This document shows positions 1-8,443 of a stretch of 64,000 nt of DNA, in pieces. The stretch's first letter is position 1. Each line of letters opens with the position of its first letter. The notes beneath the pieces were generated by a model. It was not told the origin of the DNA. It did not search any database and was given only the letters and a program-made list of their open reading frames with translations. A program made the position numbers and the translations under genes. Origin of the DNA: PALSA-911 sp963743035 (GTDB lineage Bacteria > Pseudomonadota > Alphaproteobacteria > Acetobacterales > Acetobacteraceae); contig CAVUOB010000008.1 of assembly GCA_963743035.1 (NCBI GenBank), positions 62,001 to 126,000 of the forward strand, written 5' to 3'.

Positions 1-386
1 ATCGCGGCGAGGCCGGCGACAACATCGGCGCCCTGCTGCGCGGCACCAAGCGCGACGACGTGGAGCGCGGCCAGGTGCTGGCGAAGCCGGGTTCGATCAC
101 CCCGCACACCCAGTTCAAGGCCGAGGCCTATGTGCTGACGAAGGAAGAGGGTGGCCGTCACACGCCGTTCTTCACCAACTATCGTCCGCAGTTCTACTTC
201 CGCACCACCGACGTGACCGGCGTGGTGCAGCTGCCGGAAGGCACCGAGATGGTGATGCCCGGCGACAACGTGTCGATGGACGTGGAGCTGATCGCACCGA
301 TCGCGATGGATGAAGGCCTGCGTTTCGCGATCCGCGAAGGTGGCCGGACCGTCGGCGCCGGCGTGGTCGCGAGCATCACGAAGTAA
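1..386 (+). CDS. tuf: elongation factor Tu, C-terminal part (5' truncated by window edge)
   Basis: C-terminal ~127 residues of EF-Tu, the GTPase that delivers aminoacyl-tRNA to the ribosome; the reading frame is already open at base 3. Visible are the end of domain 2 and the whole of domain 3, with the family strings GDNIGALLRG, KPGSITPHTQF and the terminal RFAIREGGRTVGAGVV. The G domain lies upstream of the window. It sits directly before rpsJ, the usual fusA-tuf-rpsJ junction of proteobacteria. The frame is intact to its TAA stop. Confidence 0.97.
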   Translation, partial: RGEAGDNIGALLRGTKRDDVERGQVLAKPGSITPHTQFKAEAYVLTKEEGGRHTPFFTNYRPQFYFRTTDVTGVVQLPEGTEMVMPGDNVSMDVELIAPIAMDEGLRFAIREGGRTVGAGVVASITK

Positions 387-417
387 CGACGCCGACAGAC
401 TTTCTGGCTGGACCAAA

Positions 418-459
418 TTCCGGCGCCTGGACCCATGGATTTGGGTCCGGGTGCCGGAA
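418..459 (+). promoter_or_regulatory. 18-bp hairpin in the tuf-rpsJ gap
   Basis: In the 121-nt gap, bases 418-435 (TTCCGGCGCCTGGACCCA) pair with 442-459 along all 18 positions, two of them G-U in RNA, around a 6-nt loop. No U-run follows, so it is not a textbook terminator. It may be a processing, attenuation or partial-termination site separating tuf from the S10 operon. Function is inferred only from position. Confidence 0.5.
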
Positions 460-507
460 CCCGCTCTTGGAAAAGCGAATAGCTGCGAACTTCGGAATAG
501 AAGAATT

Positions 508-816
508 ATGGATAATCAGAACATCCGCATCCGCCTGAAGGCGTATGATCACCGCGTGCTGGACAACAGCACGAAGGAGATCGTCAATACCGCCAAGCGC
601 ACCGGCGCGCGGGTTCGCGGACCTATTCCGCTGCCCACCCATATCGAACGGTTCACCGTGAACCGCTCCCCGCATGTCGACAAGAAGAGCCGCGAGCAGT
701 TCGAGATCCGGACCCATCGCCGCCTGCTCGATATCGTCGAACCCACGCCGCAGACTGTGGACGCGCTGATGAAGCTCGACCTGGCCGCCGGCGTGGACGT
801 CGAAATCAAGATCTGA
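508..816 (+). CDS. rpsJ: 30S ribosomal protein S10 (uS10)
   Basis: 102 residues, the normal uS10 length. It shows IRIRLKAYDHRVLD near the N terminus, TGARVRGPIPLPT in the middle and VDVEIKI at the end. S10 is part of the 30S head and also the NusE transcription antitermination factor. The start is the ATG at 508; the upstream in-frame extension toward 310 has no family similarity. First gene of a long co-directional ribosomal operon; rplC follows 17 nt downstream. Confidence 0.97.
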   Translation: MDNQNIRIRLKAYDHRVLDNSTKEIVNTAKRTGARVRGPIPLPTHIERFTVNRSPHVDKKSREQFEIRTHRRLLDIVEPTPQTVDALMKLDLAAGVDVEIKI

Positions 817-833
817 GCCGGAGTGTGAACGCC

Positions 834-1562
834 ATGCGCACCGGATTGCTCGCCAAGAAGCTCGGCATGACCCGCATCTTCCGCGATGACGGCACCCATG
901 TCCCCGTGACCGTCCTGCACCTCGACGATCTCCGGGTCGTCGCCACCCGCAGCCAGGACAATGACGGCTACACCGCGGTCCAGCTCGGCTGGGGCCACGC
1001 CAAGGTCAAGAACGTCTCCAAGGCCAACAAGGGCCACTATGCCCGCGCGAAGGTCGAGCCGGCGCTGAAGCTGGTCGAGTTCCGCGTCGCCGAGGATGCG
1101 GTGCTGGAGCCGGGCGCCACGCTGTCCGCCGCGCATTTCGTCGCCGGCCAGATGGTTGATGTCTGCGGCACCACCAAGGGCAAGGGCTTCGCCGGCGCGA
1201 TGAAGCGCTGGAACTTCGCCGGCCTCGAGGCCAGCCACGGCGTGTCCGTCTCCCATCGCAGCCATGGTTCCACCGGTAACCGCCAGGATCCCGGCAAGAC
1301 CTTCAAGAACAAGAAGATGGCCGGCCATCTCGGCAGCGAACGGGTGACCACGCAGAACGTGGAGGTCGCCGCCATCGACGCCGAGAAGGGCCTGATCATG
1401 ATCAAGGGCGCCGTGCCCGGATCCAAGGGCGCCTATGTGATGGTGACCGACGCCGTGAAGAAGGCGCGTCACAAGGATGCGCCGTATCCGGCGGCACTCG
1501 CCACGACCGCCGAGGCTCCCGCCCCGGCCGCGCCTGCGCCCGACGCAGCTCCGCAGGACTGA
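834..1562 (+). CDS. rplC: 50S ribosomal protein L3 (uL3)
   Basis: 242 residues when started at ATG 834, which has a GGAG 11 nt upstream; the in-frame GTG at 825 is too close to that site. N-terminal GLLAKKLGMTRIF and the central GTTKGKGFAGAMKRWNF with HRSHGSTGNRQDPGKTF are the uL3 core that reaches into the peptidyl-transferase region. The last ~20 residues are a low-complexity Ala/Pro tail (APAPAAPAPDAAPQD) beyond the usual end. Binds 23S rRNA early in 50S assembly. Confidence 0.97.
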   Translation: MRTGLLAKKLGMTRIFRDDGTHVPVTVLHLDDLRVVATRSQDNDGYTAVQLGWGHAKVKNVSKANKGHYARAKVEPALKLVEFRVAEDAVLEPGATLSAAHFVAGQMVDVCGTTKGKGFAGAMKRWNFAGLEASHGVSVSHRSHGSTGNRQDPGKTFKNKKMAGHLGSERVTTQNVEVAAIDAEKGLIMIKGAVPGSKGAYVMVTDAVKKARHKDAPYPAALATTAEAPAPAAPAPDAAPQD

Positions 1563-1573
1563 GAGACAAACCG

Positions 1574-2218
1574 ATGCAGATCGACGTCACCACCCTCGAT
1601 AACGGCCGGGCCGGCTCGGTAGAGCTGCCGGACGATATCTTCGCCGCCGCGCCGCGCCCCGACATCATGGCCCGCGTGGTTCACTGGCAGCTCGCCAAGC
1701 GCCGTGCCGGCACCCATCGGGTGAAGGGCATGGGCGAGGTGTCCGGCACCACGAAGAAGCCGTACAAGCAGAAGGGCACCGGCAACGCCCGCCAGGGCAG
1801 CCTGCGCGCGCCGCAGTTCCGCACCGGCGGCGTCGTGCACGGCCCGGTCGTGCGCGACCATGGCTACGATCTGCCGAAGAAGGTGCGCCGTCTCGGCCTG
1901 ATCTCCGCGCTGTCGCAGAAGCAGGCCGAGGGCAAGCTGGTGGTGCTGGACGCCGCCGGCGGCGCGACCAAGACCCGCGACCTGGTGGCCAAGCTGAACG
2001 TGCTCGGCTGGAAGTCGGTGCTGATCGTTGATGCCGTGGTGGACGAGGGCTTCTCCCGCGCCAGCAGCAACATCCCCTATGTCGATGTGCTGCCGACCGT
2101 CGGCGCCAACGTTTATGACATCCTGAACCACGACTTCCTGGCGATCACCACCGCCGGCGTCGAAGGCCTCAAGGCGCGCCTCGCCAAGGGCGCGCAGGCA
2201 GGGGAGATCGGGGCATGA
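1574..2218 (+). CDS. rplD: 50S ribosomal protein L4 (uL4)
   Basis: 214 residues, normal for uL4. The exit-tunnel loop is recognisable as GTKKPYKQKGTGNARQGSLR followed by PQFRTGGVVHGP. L4 lines the nascent-chain tunnel and in gammaproteobacteria autoregulates the S10 operon; no E. coli-like S10 leader is evident here. The stop overlaps the rplW start (ATGA), suggesting translational coupling. Confidence 0.97.
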   Translation: MQIDVTTLDNGRAGSVELPDDIFAAAPRPDIMARVVHWQLAKRRAGTHRVKGMGEVSGTTKKPYKQKGTGNARQGSLRAPQFRTGGVVHGPVVRDHGYDLPKKVRRLGLISALSQKQAEGKLVVLDAAGGATKTRDLVAKLNVLGWKSVLIVDAVVDEGFSRASSNIPYVDVLPTVGANVYDILNHDFLAITTAGVEGLKARLAKGAQAGEIGA

Positions 2219-2547
2219 GCGAGACATCCACCCAGAAGCGCAAGAAGCAGCTGTCGCGCGAGGCGATGTACACCATCATCCGCGCGCCGCTGATCACCGA
2301 GAAGGCGACCCTCCTGTCGGAGAAGGGCCAGATCGTGTTCCGCGTGGCGATCGATGCGACCAAGCCGGAGATCAAGGCCGCGGTCGAGGGTCTGTTCGGC
2401 GTGAAGGTTACCGGCGTGAATACCCTGGTGCAGAAGGGCAAGACCAAGCGGTTCAAGGGCCGTCCTGGCGTGCGCTCCGATGTGAAGAAGGCGTTCGTCA
2501 GCCTGGCCGAAGGTGAGACGATCGACCTGTCCACCGGTCTGTCGTGA
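2215..2547 (+). CDS. rplW: 50S ribosomal protein L23 (uL23)
   Basis: 110 residues. After a ~15-residue lysine-rich leader it reads IIRAPLITEKATLLSEKGQIVFRV, then GVKVTGVNTL and KRFKGRPGVRSDVKKAFV, typical of uL23. It sits at the tunnel exit and docks trigger factor and SRP. ATG overlaps the rplD stop. The in-frame ATG at codon 16 could be an alternative start but has no better ribosome-binding site. Confidence 0.95.
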   Translation: MSETSTQKRKKQLSREAMYTIIRAPLITEKATLLSEKGQIVFRVAIDATKPEIKAAVEGLFGVKVTGVNTLVQKGKTKRFKGRPGVRSDVKKAFVSLAEGETIDLSTGLS

Positions 2548-2576
2548 TTAGTTGGGCATAGGCGGAACGTAGACCC

Positions 2577-3408
2577 ATGGCACTTAAGCATTTCAATCCC
2601 GTCACGGCGAGCCTGCGCGGCACGGTCCTGATCGACCGGTCCGAGCTGTGGAAGGGCAAGCCCGTGAAGGCGCTGACCGAGGGCAAGAGCCACTCGGGCG
2701 GACGCAACAATCACGGCCGCACCACGCTCGTACTTCCGGGGCGGCGGGCACAAGCAGTCGTACCGCTTCGTCGACTTCAAGCGTCGCAAGTTCGACGTGC
2801 CGGCGACCGTGGAGCGGCTGGAATACGACCCGAACCGCACCGCCTTCATCGCCCTGATCAAGTATCAGGACGGCGAGCTGTCCTACATCCTGGCGCCGCA
2901 GCGCCTGCGGGTGGGCGACAGCGTGGTGGCCGGCGCGAAGGTGGACATCAAGCCGGGCAACGCGATGCCGCTGGCGGCGATCCCGGTCGGCACGATCATC
3001 CACAACATCGAGATGAAGAACGGCGCCGGCGGCAAGATCGCCCGCGCGGCCGGCAACTACGCCCAGCTGGTCGGCAAGGACAGCGGCTACGCGCAGATCA
3101 AGCTGATGTCCGGCGAGCTGCGCATGGTCCGCGCCGAGTGCATGGCCTCGATCGGCGCGGTGTCGAACCCCGACAACATGAACCAGCATATCGGCAAGGC
3201 AGGCCGTTCGCGCTGGCTCGGCCGTCGTCCGCATAACCGCGGCGTCGTGATGAACCCGGTCGACCATCCGCATGGCGGCGGCGAAGGCCGCACCTCGGGC
3301 GGCCGCCATCCGGTCACCCCGTGGGGCAAGCCGACCAAGGGCTACAAGACCCGCGTCAACAAGCGGACGGATAGCCTGATCATCCGTCGCCGCAACAAGG
3401 GCAAGTAA
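2577..3408 (+). CDS. rplB: 50S ribosomal protein L2 (uL2), frameshifted by one extra base
   Basis: uL2 is needed for subunit association and peptidyl transfer. Residues 1-50 (MALKHFNPVTASLRG to GGRNNHGRTT) lie in one frame. From SYFRGGGHKQSYRFVDF onward the protein continues one frame over to NKRTDSLIIRRRNKGK. Removing one C at or near 2727 (accacg-c-tcgtac) joins the parts into a ~276-residue protein aligned without gaps to the family string GR-T--RHRGGGHKQ. The C-terminal VDHPHGGGEGR with the catalytic-site His is intact. Because L2 is essential, a sequence error is more likely than a real mutation. Confidence 0.93.
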
Positions 3409-3409
3409 G

Positions 3410-3688
3410 ATGACCCGTTCCGTCTGGAAGGGCCCGTTCGTCGATGGCTACCTGCTTGCGAAGGCAGAAACCTCGCGCGCCTCGGGCCGCAATGAAATCA
3501 TCAAGATCTGGTCGCGCCGCTCGACGATCCTGCCGCAGTTCGTCGGCCTGACGTTCGGCGTCTACAACGGCCACAAATTCCTGCCGGTGCAGGTGACCGA
3601 GAACATGGTCGGGCACAAGTTCGGCGAGTTCTCGCCGACCCGCACGTTCACCGGCCATTCGTCGGACAAGAAGGCGAAGCGGGGCTAA
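3410..3688 (+). CDS. rpsS: 30S ribosomal protein S19 (uS19)
   Basis: 92 residues, standard length. MTRSVWKGPFVDGYLL opens the protein, IKIWSRRSTILPQFVGLTF and GHKFGEFSPTRTFTGH follow. S19 forms the 30S head near S13 and contacts the A-site tRNA region. Start ATG lies 1 nt after the rplB stop. Confidence 0.97.
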   Translation: MTRSVWKGPFVDGYLLAKAETSRASGRNEIIKIWSRRSTILPQFVGLTFGVYNGHKFLPVQVTENMVGHKFGEFSPTRTFTGHSSDKKAKRG

Positions 3689-3689
3689 C

Positions 3690-4100
3690 ATGAGCAAGCC
3701 GAAAACTCCCCGCGCCCTGGCCGAGACCGAAGCGCAGGCGATCCTGCGCAACGTCCGGATCAGCCCGCGCAAGCTGAACCTGGTCGCCGGTCTCATCCGC
3801 AACCAGCCGGTCGGCACCGCCGTCGCCACGCTCACCTTCTCCAAGCGGCGCATCGCGCAGCAGGTGAAGAAGGCGCTGGAGAGCGCGATCGCCAATGCCG
3901 AGAACAACCACCAGCTGGATGTCGACCGCCTGGTCGTCACCCGCGCCGAGGTCGGCAAGTCCGTGGTGATGCGCCGCTTCCATGCGCGCGGCCGCGGCCG
4001 GTCGGCCCGGATCGAGAAATGGTTCAGCCATCTGAAGATCGTGGTGGCCGAGCGCGCCCAGATCGCTGAACACCCGATTGCTGAACAAGAGGCGGCATAA
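3690..4100 (+). CDS. rplV: 50S ribosomal protein L22 (uL22)
   Basis: 136 residues. The core RNVRISPRKLNLVAGLIRN and the tunnel-lining hairpin VGKSVVMRRFHARGRGRS are clear. An N-terminal extension of ~16 residues (MSKPKTPRALAETEAQ) and a C-terminal tail (AEHPIAEQEAA) are longer than in E. coli (110 residues) but usual for this class. Begins 1 nt after rpsS. Confidence 0.96.
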   Translation: MSKPKTPRALAETEAQAILRNVRISPRKLNLVAGLIRNQPVGTAVATLTFSKRRIAQQVKKALESAIANAENNHQLDVDRLVVTRAEVGKSVVMRRFHARGRGRSARIEKWFSHLKIVVAERAQIAEHPIAEQEAA

Positions 4101-4103
4101 CCG

Positions 4104-4781
<678 letters not shown>

Positions 4782-4805
4782 GCGACGGGACTTAGGAACA
4801 GTAAG

Positions 4806-5222
4806 ATGCTTTCACCCAAGCGCACCAAATACCGCAAGGCCCACAAGGGCCGCATCCACGGCCTGGCCAAGGGCGGCACGTCGCTGAACTTCGGCGCCTT
4901 CGGCCTGAAGGCGATGGAGCCGGAGCGCATCACCGCGCGCCAGATCGAGTCCGCCCGCCGCGCCATCACGCGCGCCATGAAGCGCGCCGGGCGCGTGTGG
5001 ATCCGGATCTTCCCGGACGTGCCGGTCTCCACCAAGCCGGCCGAGGTCCGCATGGGCTCCGGCAAAGGCAGCCCGGAATTCTGGGTCTGCCGGGTGAAGC
5101 CGGGCCGCATCATGTTCGAGATCGATGGGGTTGCGCCGGATCTGGCCAAGGAGGCGCTGACGCTGGGCGCCGCCAAGCTGCCGATCAAGACCAAGTTCAT
5201 CCAGCGTATCGGGGATGCCTGA
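4806..5222 (+). CDS. rplP: 50S ribosomal protein L16 (uL16)
   Basis: 138 residues, normal. Starts MLSPKRTKYRKAHKGR, contains GLKAMEPERITARQIE and RIFPDVPVSTKPAEVRMG, ends with IKTKFIQRIGDA. L16 organises the A-site and the 5S rRNA region late in 50S assembly. The stop is one base before the rpmC ATG, so the genes are probably translationally coupled. Confidence 0.97.
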   Translation: MLSPKRTKYRKAHKGRIHGLAKGGTSLNFGAFGLKAMEPERITARQIESARRAITRAMKRAGRVWIRIFPDVPVSTKPAEVRMGSGKGSPEFWVCRVKPGRIMFEIDGVAPDLAKEALTLGAAKLPIKTKFIQRIGDA

Positions 5223-5223
5223 C

Positions 5224-5445
5224 ATGGCCAAAACCGCTTTCAGCAAATCGTCCGACGTGCGGGCGAAGACCGCGGACGAGCTGGGCGCCGCCCTGCTCGA
5301 CCTGCGCAAGGAGCAGTTCAACCTGCGTTTCCAGCGGGCGACCGGCCAGAACGAGGGCCAGGGCCGGGTGAAGCAGGTTCGGCGCGAGATCGCGCGCGTC
5401 AAAACAATCCTGGCGGAGAAATCTTCCTCCGCCCCCAAGTCCTGA
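5224..5445 (+). CDS. rpmC: 50S ribosomal protein L29 (uL29)
   Basis: 73 residues. The conserved part is ELGAALLDLRKEQFNLRFQR, followed by GRVKQVRREIARVKTIL. The ATG at 5224 has GGGG about 9 nt upstream; the in-frame ATG at 5215 abuts that site and is less likely. L29 sits at the tunnel exit beside L23. Confidence 0.95.
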   Translation: MAKTAFSKSSDVRAKTADELGAALLDLRKEQFNLRFQRATGQNEGQGRVKQVRREIARVKTILAEKSSSAPKS

Positions 5446-5458
5446 GAGGAGTAGGGCG

Positions 5459-5782
5459 ATGCCGAAGCGCGTCCTGACAGGGCGGGTGACCAGCGATAAG
5501 ATGGACAAGACCGTTACGGTTCTCGTCGATCGTCGCATCATGCACCCGCTGTACAAGAAGTTCATCCGCCGCTCGAAGAACTACGCGGCGCATGACGAAG
5601 AGAATCTGTGCCAGGAAGGCGACCTGGTGCGCATCGAGGAATGCCGGCCGATCAGCAAGCGCAAGACCTGGATCGTGGTCGAGCGCAACGGCAAGCCGTT
5701 CGGTCCCGGCCCGACCCCGCGCGCATCGCAAGTCGCGCATGATGCGGCTGTTTCGGCCGACGCATCCGCGCCGACGGCCTGA
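5459..5782 (+). CDS. rpsQ: 30S ribosomal protein S17 (uS17) with C-terminal tail
   Basis: 107 residues against ~84 in E. coli. The S17 core is complete: RVLTGRVTSDKMDKTVTVLV, HPLYKKFIRRSKNYAAHDE, VRIEECRPISKRKTWIVVE. The last ~22 residues (PRASQVAHDAAVSADASAPTA) are a low-complexity, presumably disordered extension. Binds 16S rRNA helix 11 early in assembly. GAGGAG precedes the ATG. Confidence 0.95.
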   Translation: MPKRVLTGRVTSDKMDKTVTVLVDRRIMHPLYKKFIRRSKNYAAHDEENLCQEGDLVRIEECRPISKRKTWIVVERNGKPFGPGPTPRASQVAHDAAVSADASAPTA

Positions 5783-5793
5783 GGAGCTAGACG

Positions 5794-6162
5794 ATGATCA
5801 TTGTCGAATCCAACCTCGAGGTCGCCGACAACTCCGGCGCGCGCCGCGTGCAGTGCATCAAGGTGCTGGGCGGCTCCAAGCGCCGCGTTGCCTCCGTCGG
5901 CGACGTGATCGTGGTGTCGGTGAAGGAAGCCATTCCCCGCGGCAAGGTGAAGAAGGGCGACGTCCACCAGGCGGTGATCGTGCGCACCAGCTTCCCGGTG
6001 CGCCGCGCCGATGGTTCCGCCATCCGCTTCGACCGCAACGCCGCCGTGCTGATCAACAAGCAGCAGGAGCCGATCGGCACCCGCATCTTCGGCCCGGTCG
6101 TGCGCGAGCTGCGCGGCAAGAAGTTCATGAAGATCATCTCGCTCGCTCCGGAGGTGTTGTAA
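5794..6162 (+). CDS. rplN: 50S ribosomal protein L14 (uL14)
   Basis: 122 residues, exact family length. MIIVESNLEVADNSGARRVQCIKVLGGSKRR, VKEAIPRGKVKKGDV and GTRIFGPVVRELR are diagnostic. L14 forms an inter-subunit bridge and binds the silencing factor RsfS. First gene of the spc segment; the last base of its stop (TAATG) is the first base of the rplX start. Confidence 0.97.
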   Translation: MIIVESNLEVADNSGARRVQCIKVLGGSKRRVASVGDVIVVSVKEAIPRGKVKKGDVHQAVIVRTSFPVRRADGSAIRFDRNAAVLINKQQEPIGTRIFGPVVRELRGKKFMKIISLAPEVL

Positions 6163-6482
6163 TGGCCGCGCGCATTCGCAAGGGTGACACCGTCGTCGTC
6201 GTCACCGGTGCCGACAAGGGCCGTCGCGGCGCGGTGCTGCAGATCTTCCCGAAGGAGGATCGTGCCGTCGTGCAGGGCGTGCGCATCGCCAAGCGCCATA
6301 CCAAGCCGACGGGCATGGGCCAGCCCGGCGGGATCGTCGAGAAGGAAGCGACGATCCATCTGTCGAATTTGCAGCTGGTGGATCCGATCTCCGACAAGCC
6401 GACCAAGGTCGGTTTCCGGGTGCTGGAGGACGGTCGCAAGGTTCGCGTCGCCAAGGCGACCGGGCAAGTGATTGAGAGCTGA
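6162..6482 (+). CDS. rplX: 50S ribosomal protein L24 (uL24)
   Basis: 106 residues from the ATG at 6162 that overlaps the rplN stop; the much longer open frame upstream is an rpsQ/rplN shadow. MAARIRKGDTVVVVTGADKGRRGAVLQ is the KOW motif, followed by KPTGMGQPGGIVEKEATIHLSN. One of the two assembly initiators of the 50S subunit. Confidence 0.96.
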   Translation: MAARIRKGDTVVVVTGADKGRRGAVLQIFPKEDRAVVQGVRIAKRHTKPTGMGQPGGIVEKEATIHLSNLQLVDPISDKPTKVGFRVLEDGRKVRVAKATGQVIES

Positions 6483-6492
6483 GGGCCACACC

Positions 6493-7059
6493 ATGACCGA
6501 TACCACTGAAACGCGGGTGCCGCCCCGGATGCAGCAGCGCTACCTCAGCGAGGTCCGCGCCAAGCTGCAGACGGAGTTCGGCTACACCAACCCGATGCAG
6601 CTGCCGAAGCTGGAAAAGATCGTCATCAACATGGGTGTGGGCGAGGCCGCCGCCGACCAGAAGAAGCTGGACGCCGCGGTGTCCGAGCTGATGCTGATCG
6701 CCGGGCAGAAGCCGGTGAAGACGGTGGCGAAGAAGGCCATCGCCGGCTTCAAGATCCGCAAGGGTCTGCCGATCGGCACCAAGGTGACGCTGCGCAAGAG
6801 CCGGATGTACGAGTTCCTGGACCGCCTGGTGACGATCGCCCTGCCGCGCGTGCGCGACTTCCGCGGCATCACCGGCAAGGGTTTCGACGGCAAGGGCAAT
6901 TTTGCCATGGGCCTGAAGGAACAGATCATCTTCCCGGAAATCGTCTACGACAAAGTCGATTCCGTGCGCGGGATGGATATCGTGTTCGTGACCACGGCGA
7001 AGACCGATGCAGAGGCCAAGGCCCTGCTGAAGGCCTTCGACCTGCCGTTCGCTAACTAA
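6493..7059 (+). CDS. rplE: 50S ribosomal protein L5 (uL5)
   Basis: 188 residues from ATG 6493, with GAGGG 7 nt upstream. Typical strings are LPKLEKIVINMGVGEA, GQKPVKTVAKKAIAGFKIRKGLPIG and RDFRGITGKGFDGKGNF. L5 binds 5S rRNA and contacts S13 and P-site tRNA. The in-frame ATG at 6472 lies inside rplX and is rejected. Confidence 0.96.
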   Translation: MTDTTETRVPPRMQQRYLSEVRAKLQTEFGYTNPMQLPKLEKIVINMGVGEAAADQKKLDAAVSELMLIAGQKPVKTVAKKAIAGFKIRKGLPIGTKVTLRKSRMYEFLDRLVTIALPRVRDFRGITGKGFDGKGNFAMGLKEQIIFPEIVYDKVDSVRGMDIVFVTTAKTDAEAKALLKAFDLPFAN

Positions 7060-7088
7060 CGCTTAACGCCACAGGATTGGGAAAACCG

Positions 7089-7113
7089 CCGGGACCCGCA
7101 TTTGGGATCCCGG
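7089..7113 (+). promoter_or_regulatory. hairpin upstream of rpsN
   Basis: CCGGGA (7089-7094) pairs with TCCCGG (7108-7113) and CCC with GGG inside, leaving one bulged A and the loop gcattt. Like the tuf-rpsJ hairpin it has a GGACCC...TTTGGG centre. It lies 9 nt upstream of the rpsN ribosome-binding site GGAGGT, so it could modulate rpsN translation. Function unproven. Confidence 0.35.
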
Positions 7114-7137
7114 GCTGGTTCCGGAGGTAAAGACAGG

Positions 7138-7443
7138 ATGGCCAAGACGTCGCAGGTCAACCGGAACGCCAAGCGCGAGCGCATGGCGAAGCGGGACAAG
7201 GGCAAGCGAGCCTCTCTGAAATCGATCGTGATGGACCGGACGCTGCCGGTCGAGGATCGGTTCAACGCGTCGCTCAAGCTGGCGGAACTGCCGCGCAACG
7301 GCGCCAAGGTGCGCGTGCGGCTGCGCTGCGAGATGACCGGCCGCGCGCGGGCGAACTACCGCAAATTCAAACTGTGCCGCATTGCACTTCGTGACCTCGC
7401 CAGCGCCGGGCAGATCCCCGGCATGGTCAAGGCAAGCTGGTAA
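7138..7443 (+). CDS. rpsN: 30S ribosomal protein S14 (uS14), zinc-free type
   Basis: 101 residues. MAKTSQVNRNAKRERMAKRDKGKR opens it; LPRNGAKVRVRLRCEMTGRARANYRKF and AGQIPGMVKASW close it. The CxxC pairs of the zinc-binding S14 form are absent, so this is the long C-minus type. A strong GGAGGT at 7122-7127 fixes the start. There is a 78-nt gap after rplE, larger than elsewhere in the cluster. Confidence 0.96.
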   Translation: MAKTSQVNRNAKRERMAKRDKGKRASLKSIVMDRTLPVEDRFNASLKLAELPRNGAKVRVRLRCEMTGRARANYRKFKLCRIALRDLASAGQIPGMVKASW

Positions 7444-7458
7444 GAGAGGGAACGGTCC

Positions 7459-7857
7459 ATGTCACTATCCGATCCCCTGGGCGATATGCTGACCCGCATC
7501 CGTAACGCGCAGCGCGCGCGTCATACGGCTTGCGTGGCCCCGGCGTCCAAGCTGCGTGCGAACGTGCTGGATGTGCTGAAGCGCGAAGGTTTCATCCGCG
7601 GCTTTGCGGCGGAAGAACTGCGCCCCGGCGTGTCCCAGCTCCGCATCGAGCTGAAGTACAACGAAGGCGAGCCGGTCATCAAGGAGATCACGCGCATCTC
7701 CAAGCCGGGCCGTCGCGTCTATTCGCAGATCAAGGAACTGCCGCGGGTCTATGCCGGCCTCGGTATTTCCATCCTTTCCACGCCGCGCGGCGTGTTGAGC
7801 GATGCAGAGGCCCGCGCCGCCAATGTCGGCGGCGAAGTCCTTTGCCGCGTATTCTGA
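7459..7857 (+). CDS. rpsH: 30S ribosomal protein S8 (uS8)
   Basis: 132 residues. MSLSDPLGDMLTRIRNAQRA, RVYSQIKELPRVYAGLGISILSTPRGVLSDAEAR and GGEVLCRVF are the S8 signatures. Binds the central domain of 16S rRNA; in E. coli it is the autogenous regulator of the spc operon. GAGAGGGA upstream serves as ribosome-binding site. Confidence 0.97.
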   Translation: MSLSDPLGDMLTRIRNAQRARHTACVAPASKLRANVLDVLKREGFIRGFAAEELRPGVSQLRIELKYNEGEPVIKEITRISKPGRRVYSQIKELPRVYAGLGISILSTPRGVLSDAEARAANVGGEVLCRVF

Positions 7858-7870
7858 CCGGAGAACGCCG

Positions 7871-8404
7871 ATGTCACGCGTAGGCAAATATCCCGTCGAG
7901 ATACCGGCGGGCGTCCAGGTGGCGATCGCCGGCAGGCGGTTGACCGCGAAGGGCAAGCTCGGCGAGCTCGGGCTCGACCTGACCGACTATGTCGATGCCG
8001 AAGTCGAGGGCAACCAGGTCAAGGTCGCGCCGCGCAGCAACGAGACCAAGGCCCGCATGATGTGGGGCACCACGCGCGCGCTGGTCGCGAGCATGGTCAA
8101 GGGCGTCTCGGTCGGCTTCGCCAAGTCGATGGAGATCACCGGCACCGGCTATCGCGCTTCCGTCCAGGGTTCCAACCTGGTGATCAATCTCGGCTTCTCG
8201 CATGACGTGGTCTATCCGGTGCCGAAGGGCATCAAGATCACCTGCGAGCGTCCGACGGCGATCAAGGTGGAAGGCGTCGACAAGCGCCTCGTCGGCCAGG
8301 TGGCGGCGGAAATCCGCGCCTGGCGTCCGCCCGAACCCTACAAGGGCAAGGGCGTGAAATACGACAACGAGACGATCCTCCGTAAGGAGGGCAAGAAGAA
8401 GTGA
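7871..8404 (+). CDS. rplF: 50S ribosomal protein L6 (uL6)
   Basis: 177 residues from ATG 7871 (GGAGA upstream). MSRVGKYPVEIPAGV, MVKGVSVGFAKSMEITGTGYRAS and the C-terminal RAWRPPEPYKGKGVKYDNE match uL6. L6 lies near the GTPase-associated centre. The upstream in-frame ATGs sit inside rpsH and lack similarity. Confidence 0.97.
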   Translation: MSRVGKYPVEIPAGVQVAIAGRRLTAKGKLGELGLDLTDYVDAEVEGNQVKVAPRSNETKARMMWGTTRALVASMVKGVSVGFAKSMEITGTGYRASVQGSNLVINLGFSHDVVYPVPKGIKITCERPTAIKVEGVDKRLVGQVAAEIRAWRPPEPYKGKGVKYDNETILRKEGKKK

Positions 8405-8443
8405 TGTGCACCCACGAATCCGCTAGCGCATCGGGGACCGATC

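Noticed and set aside
310..507. N-terminal extension of rpsJ to 310
   Set aside because: It overlaps tuf in another frame and gives a sequence foreign to uS10.
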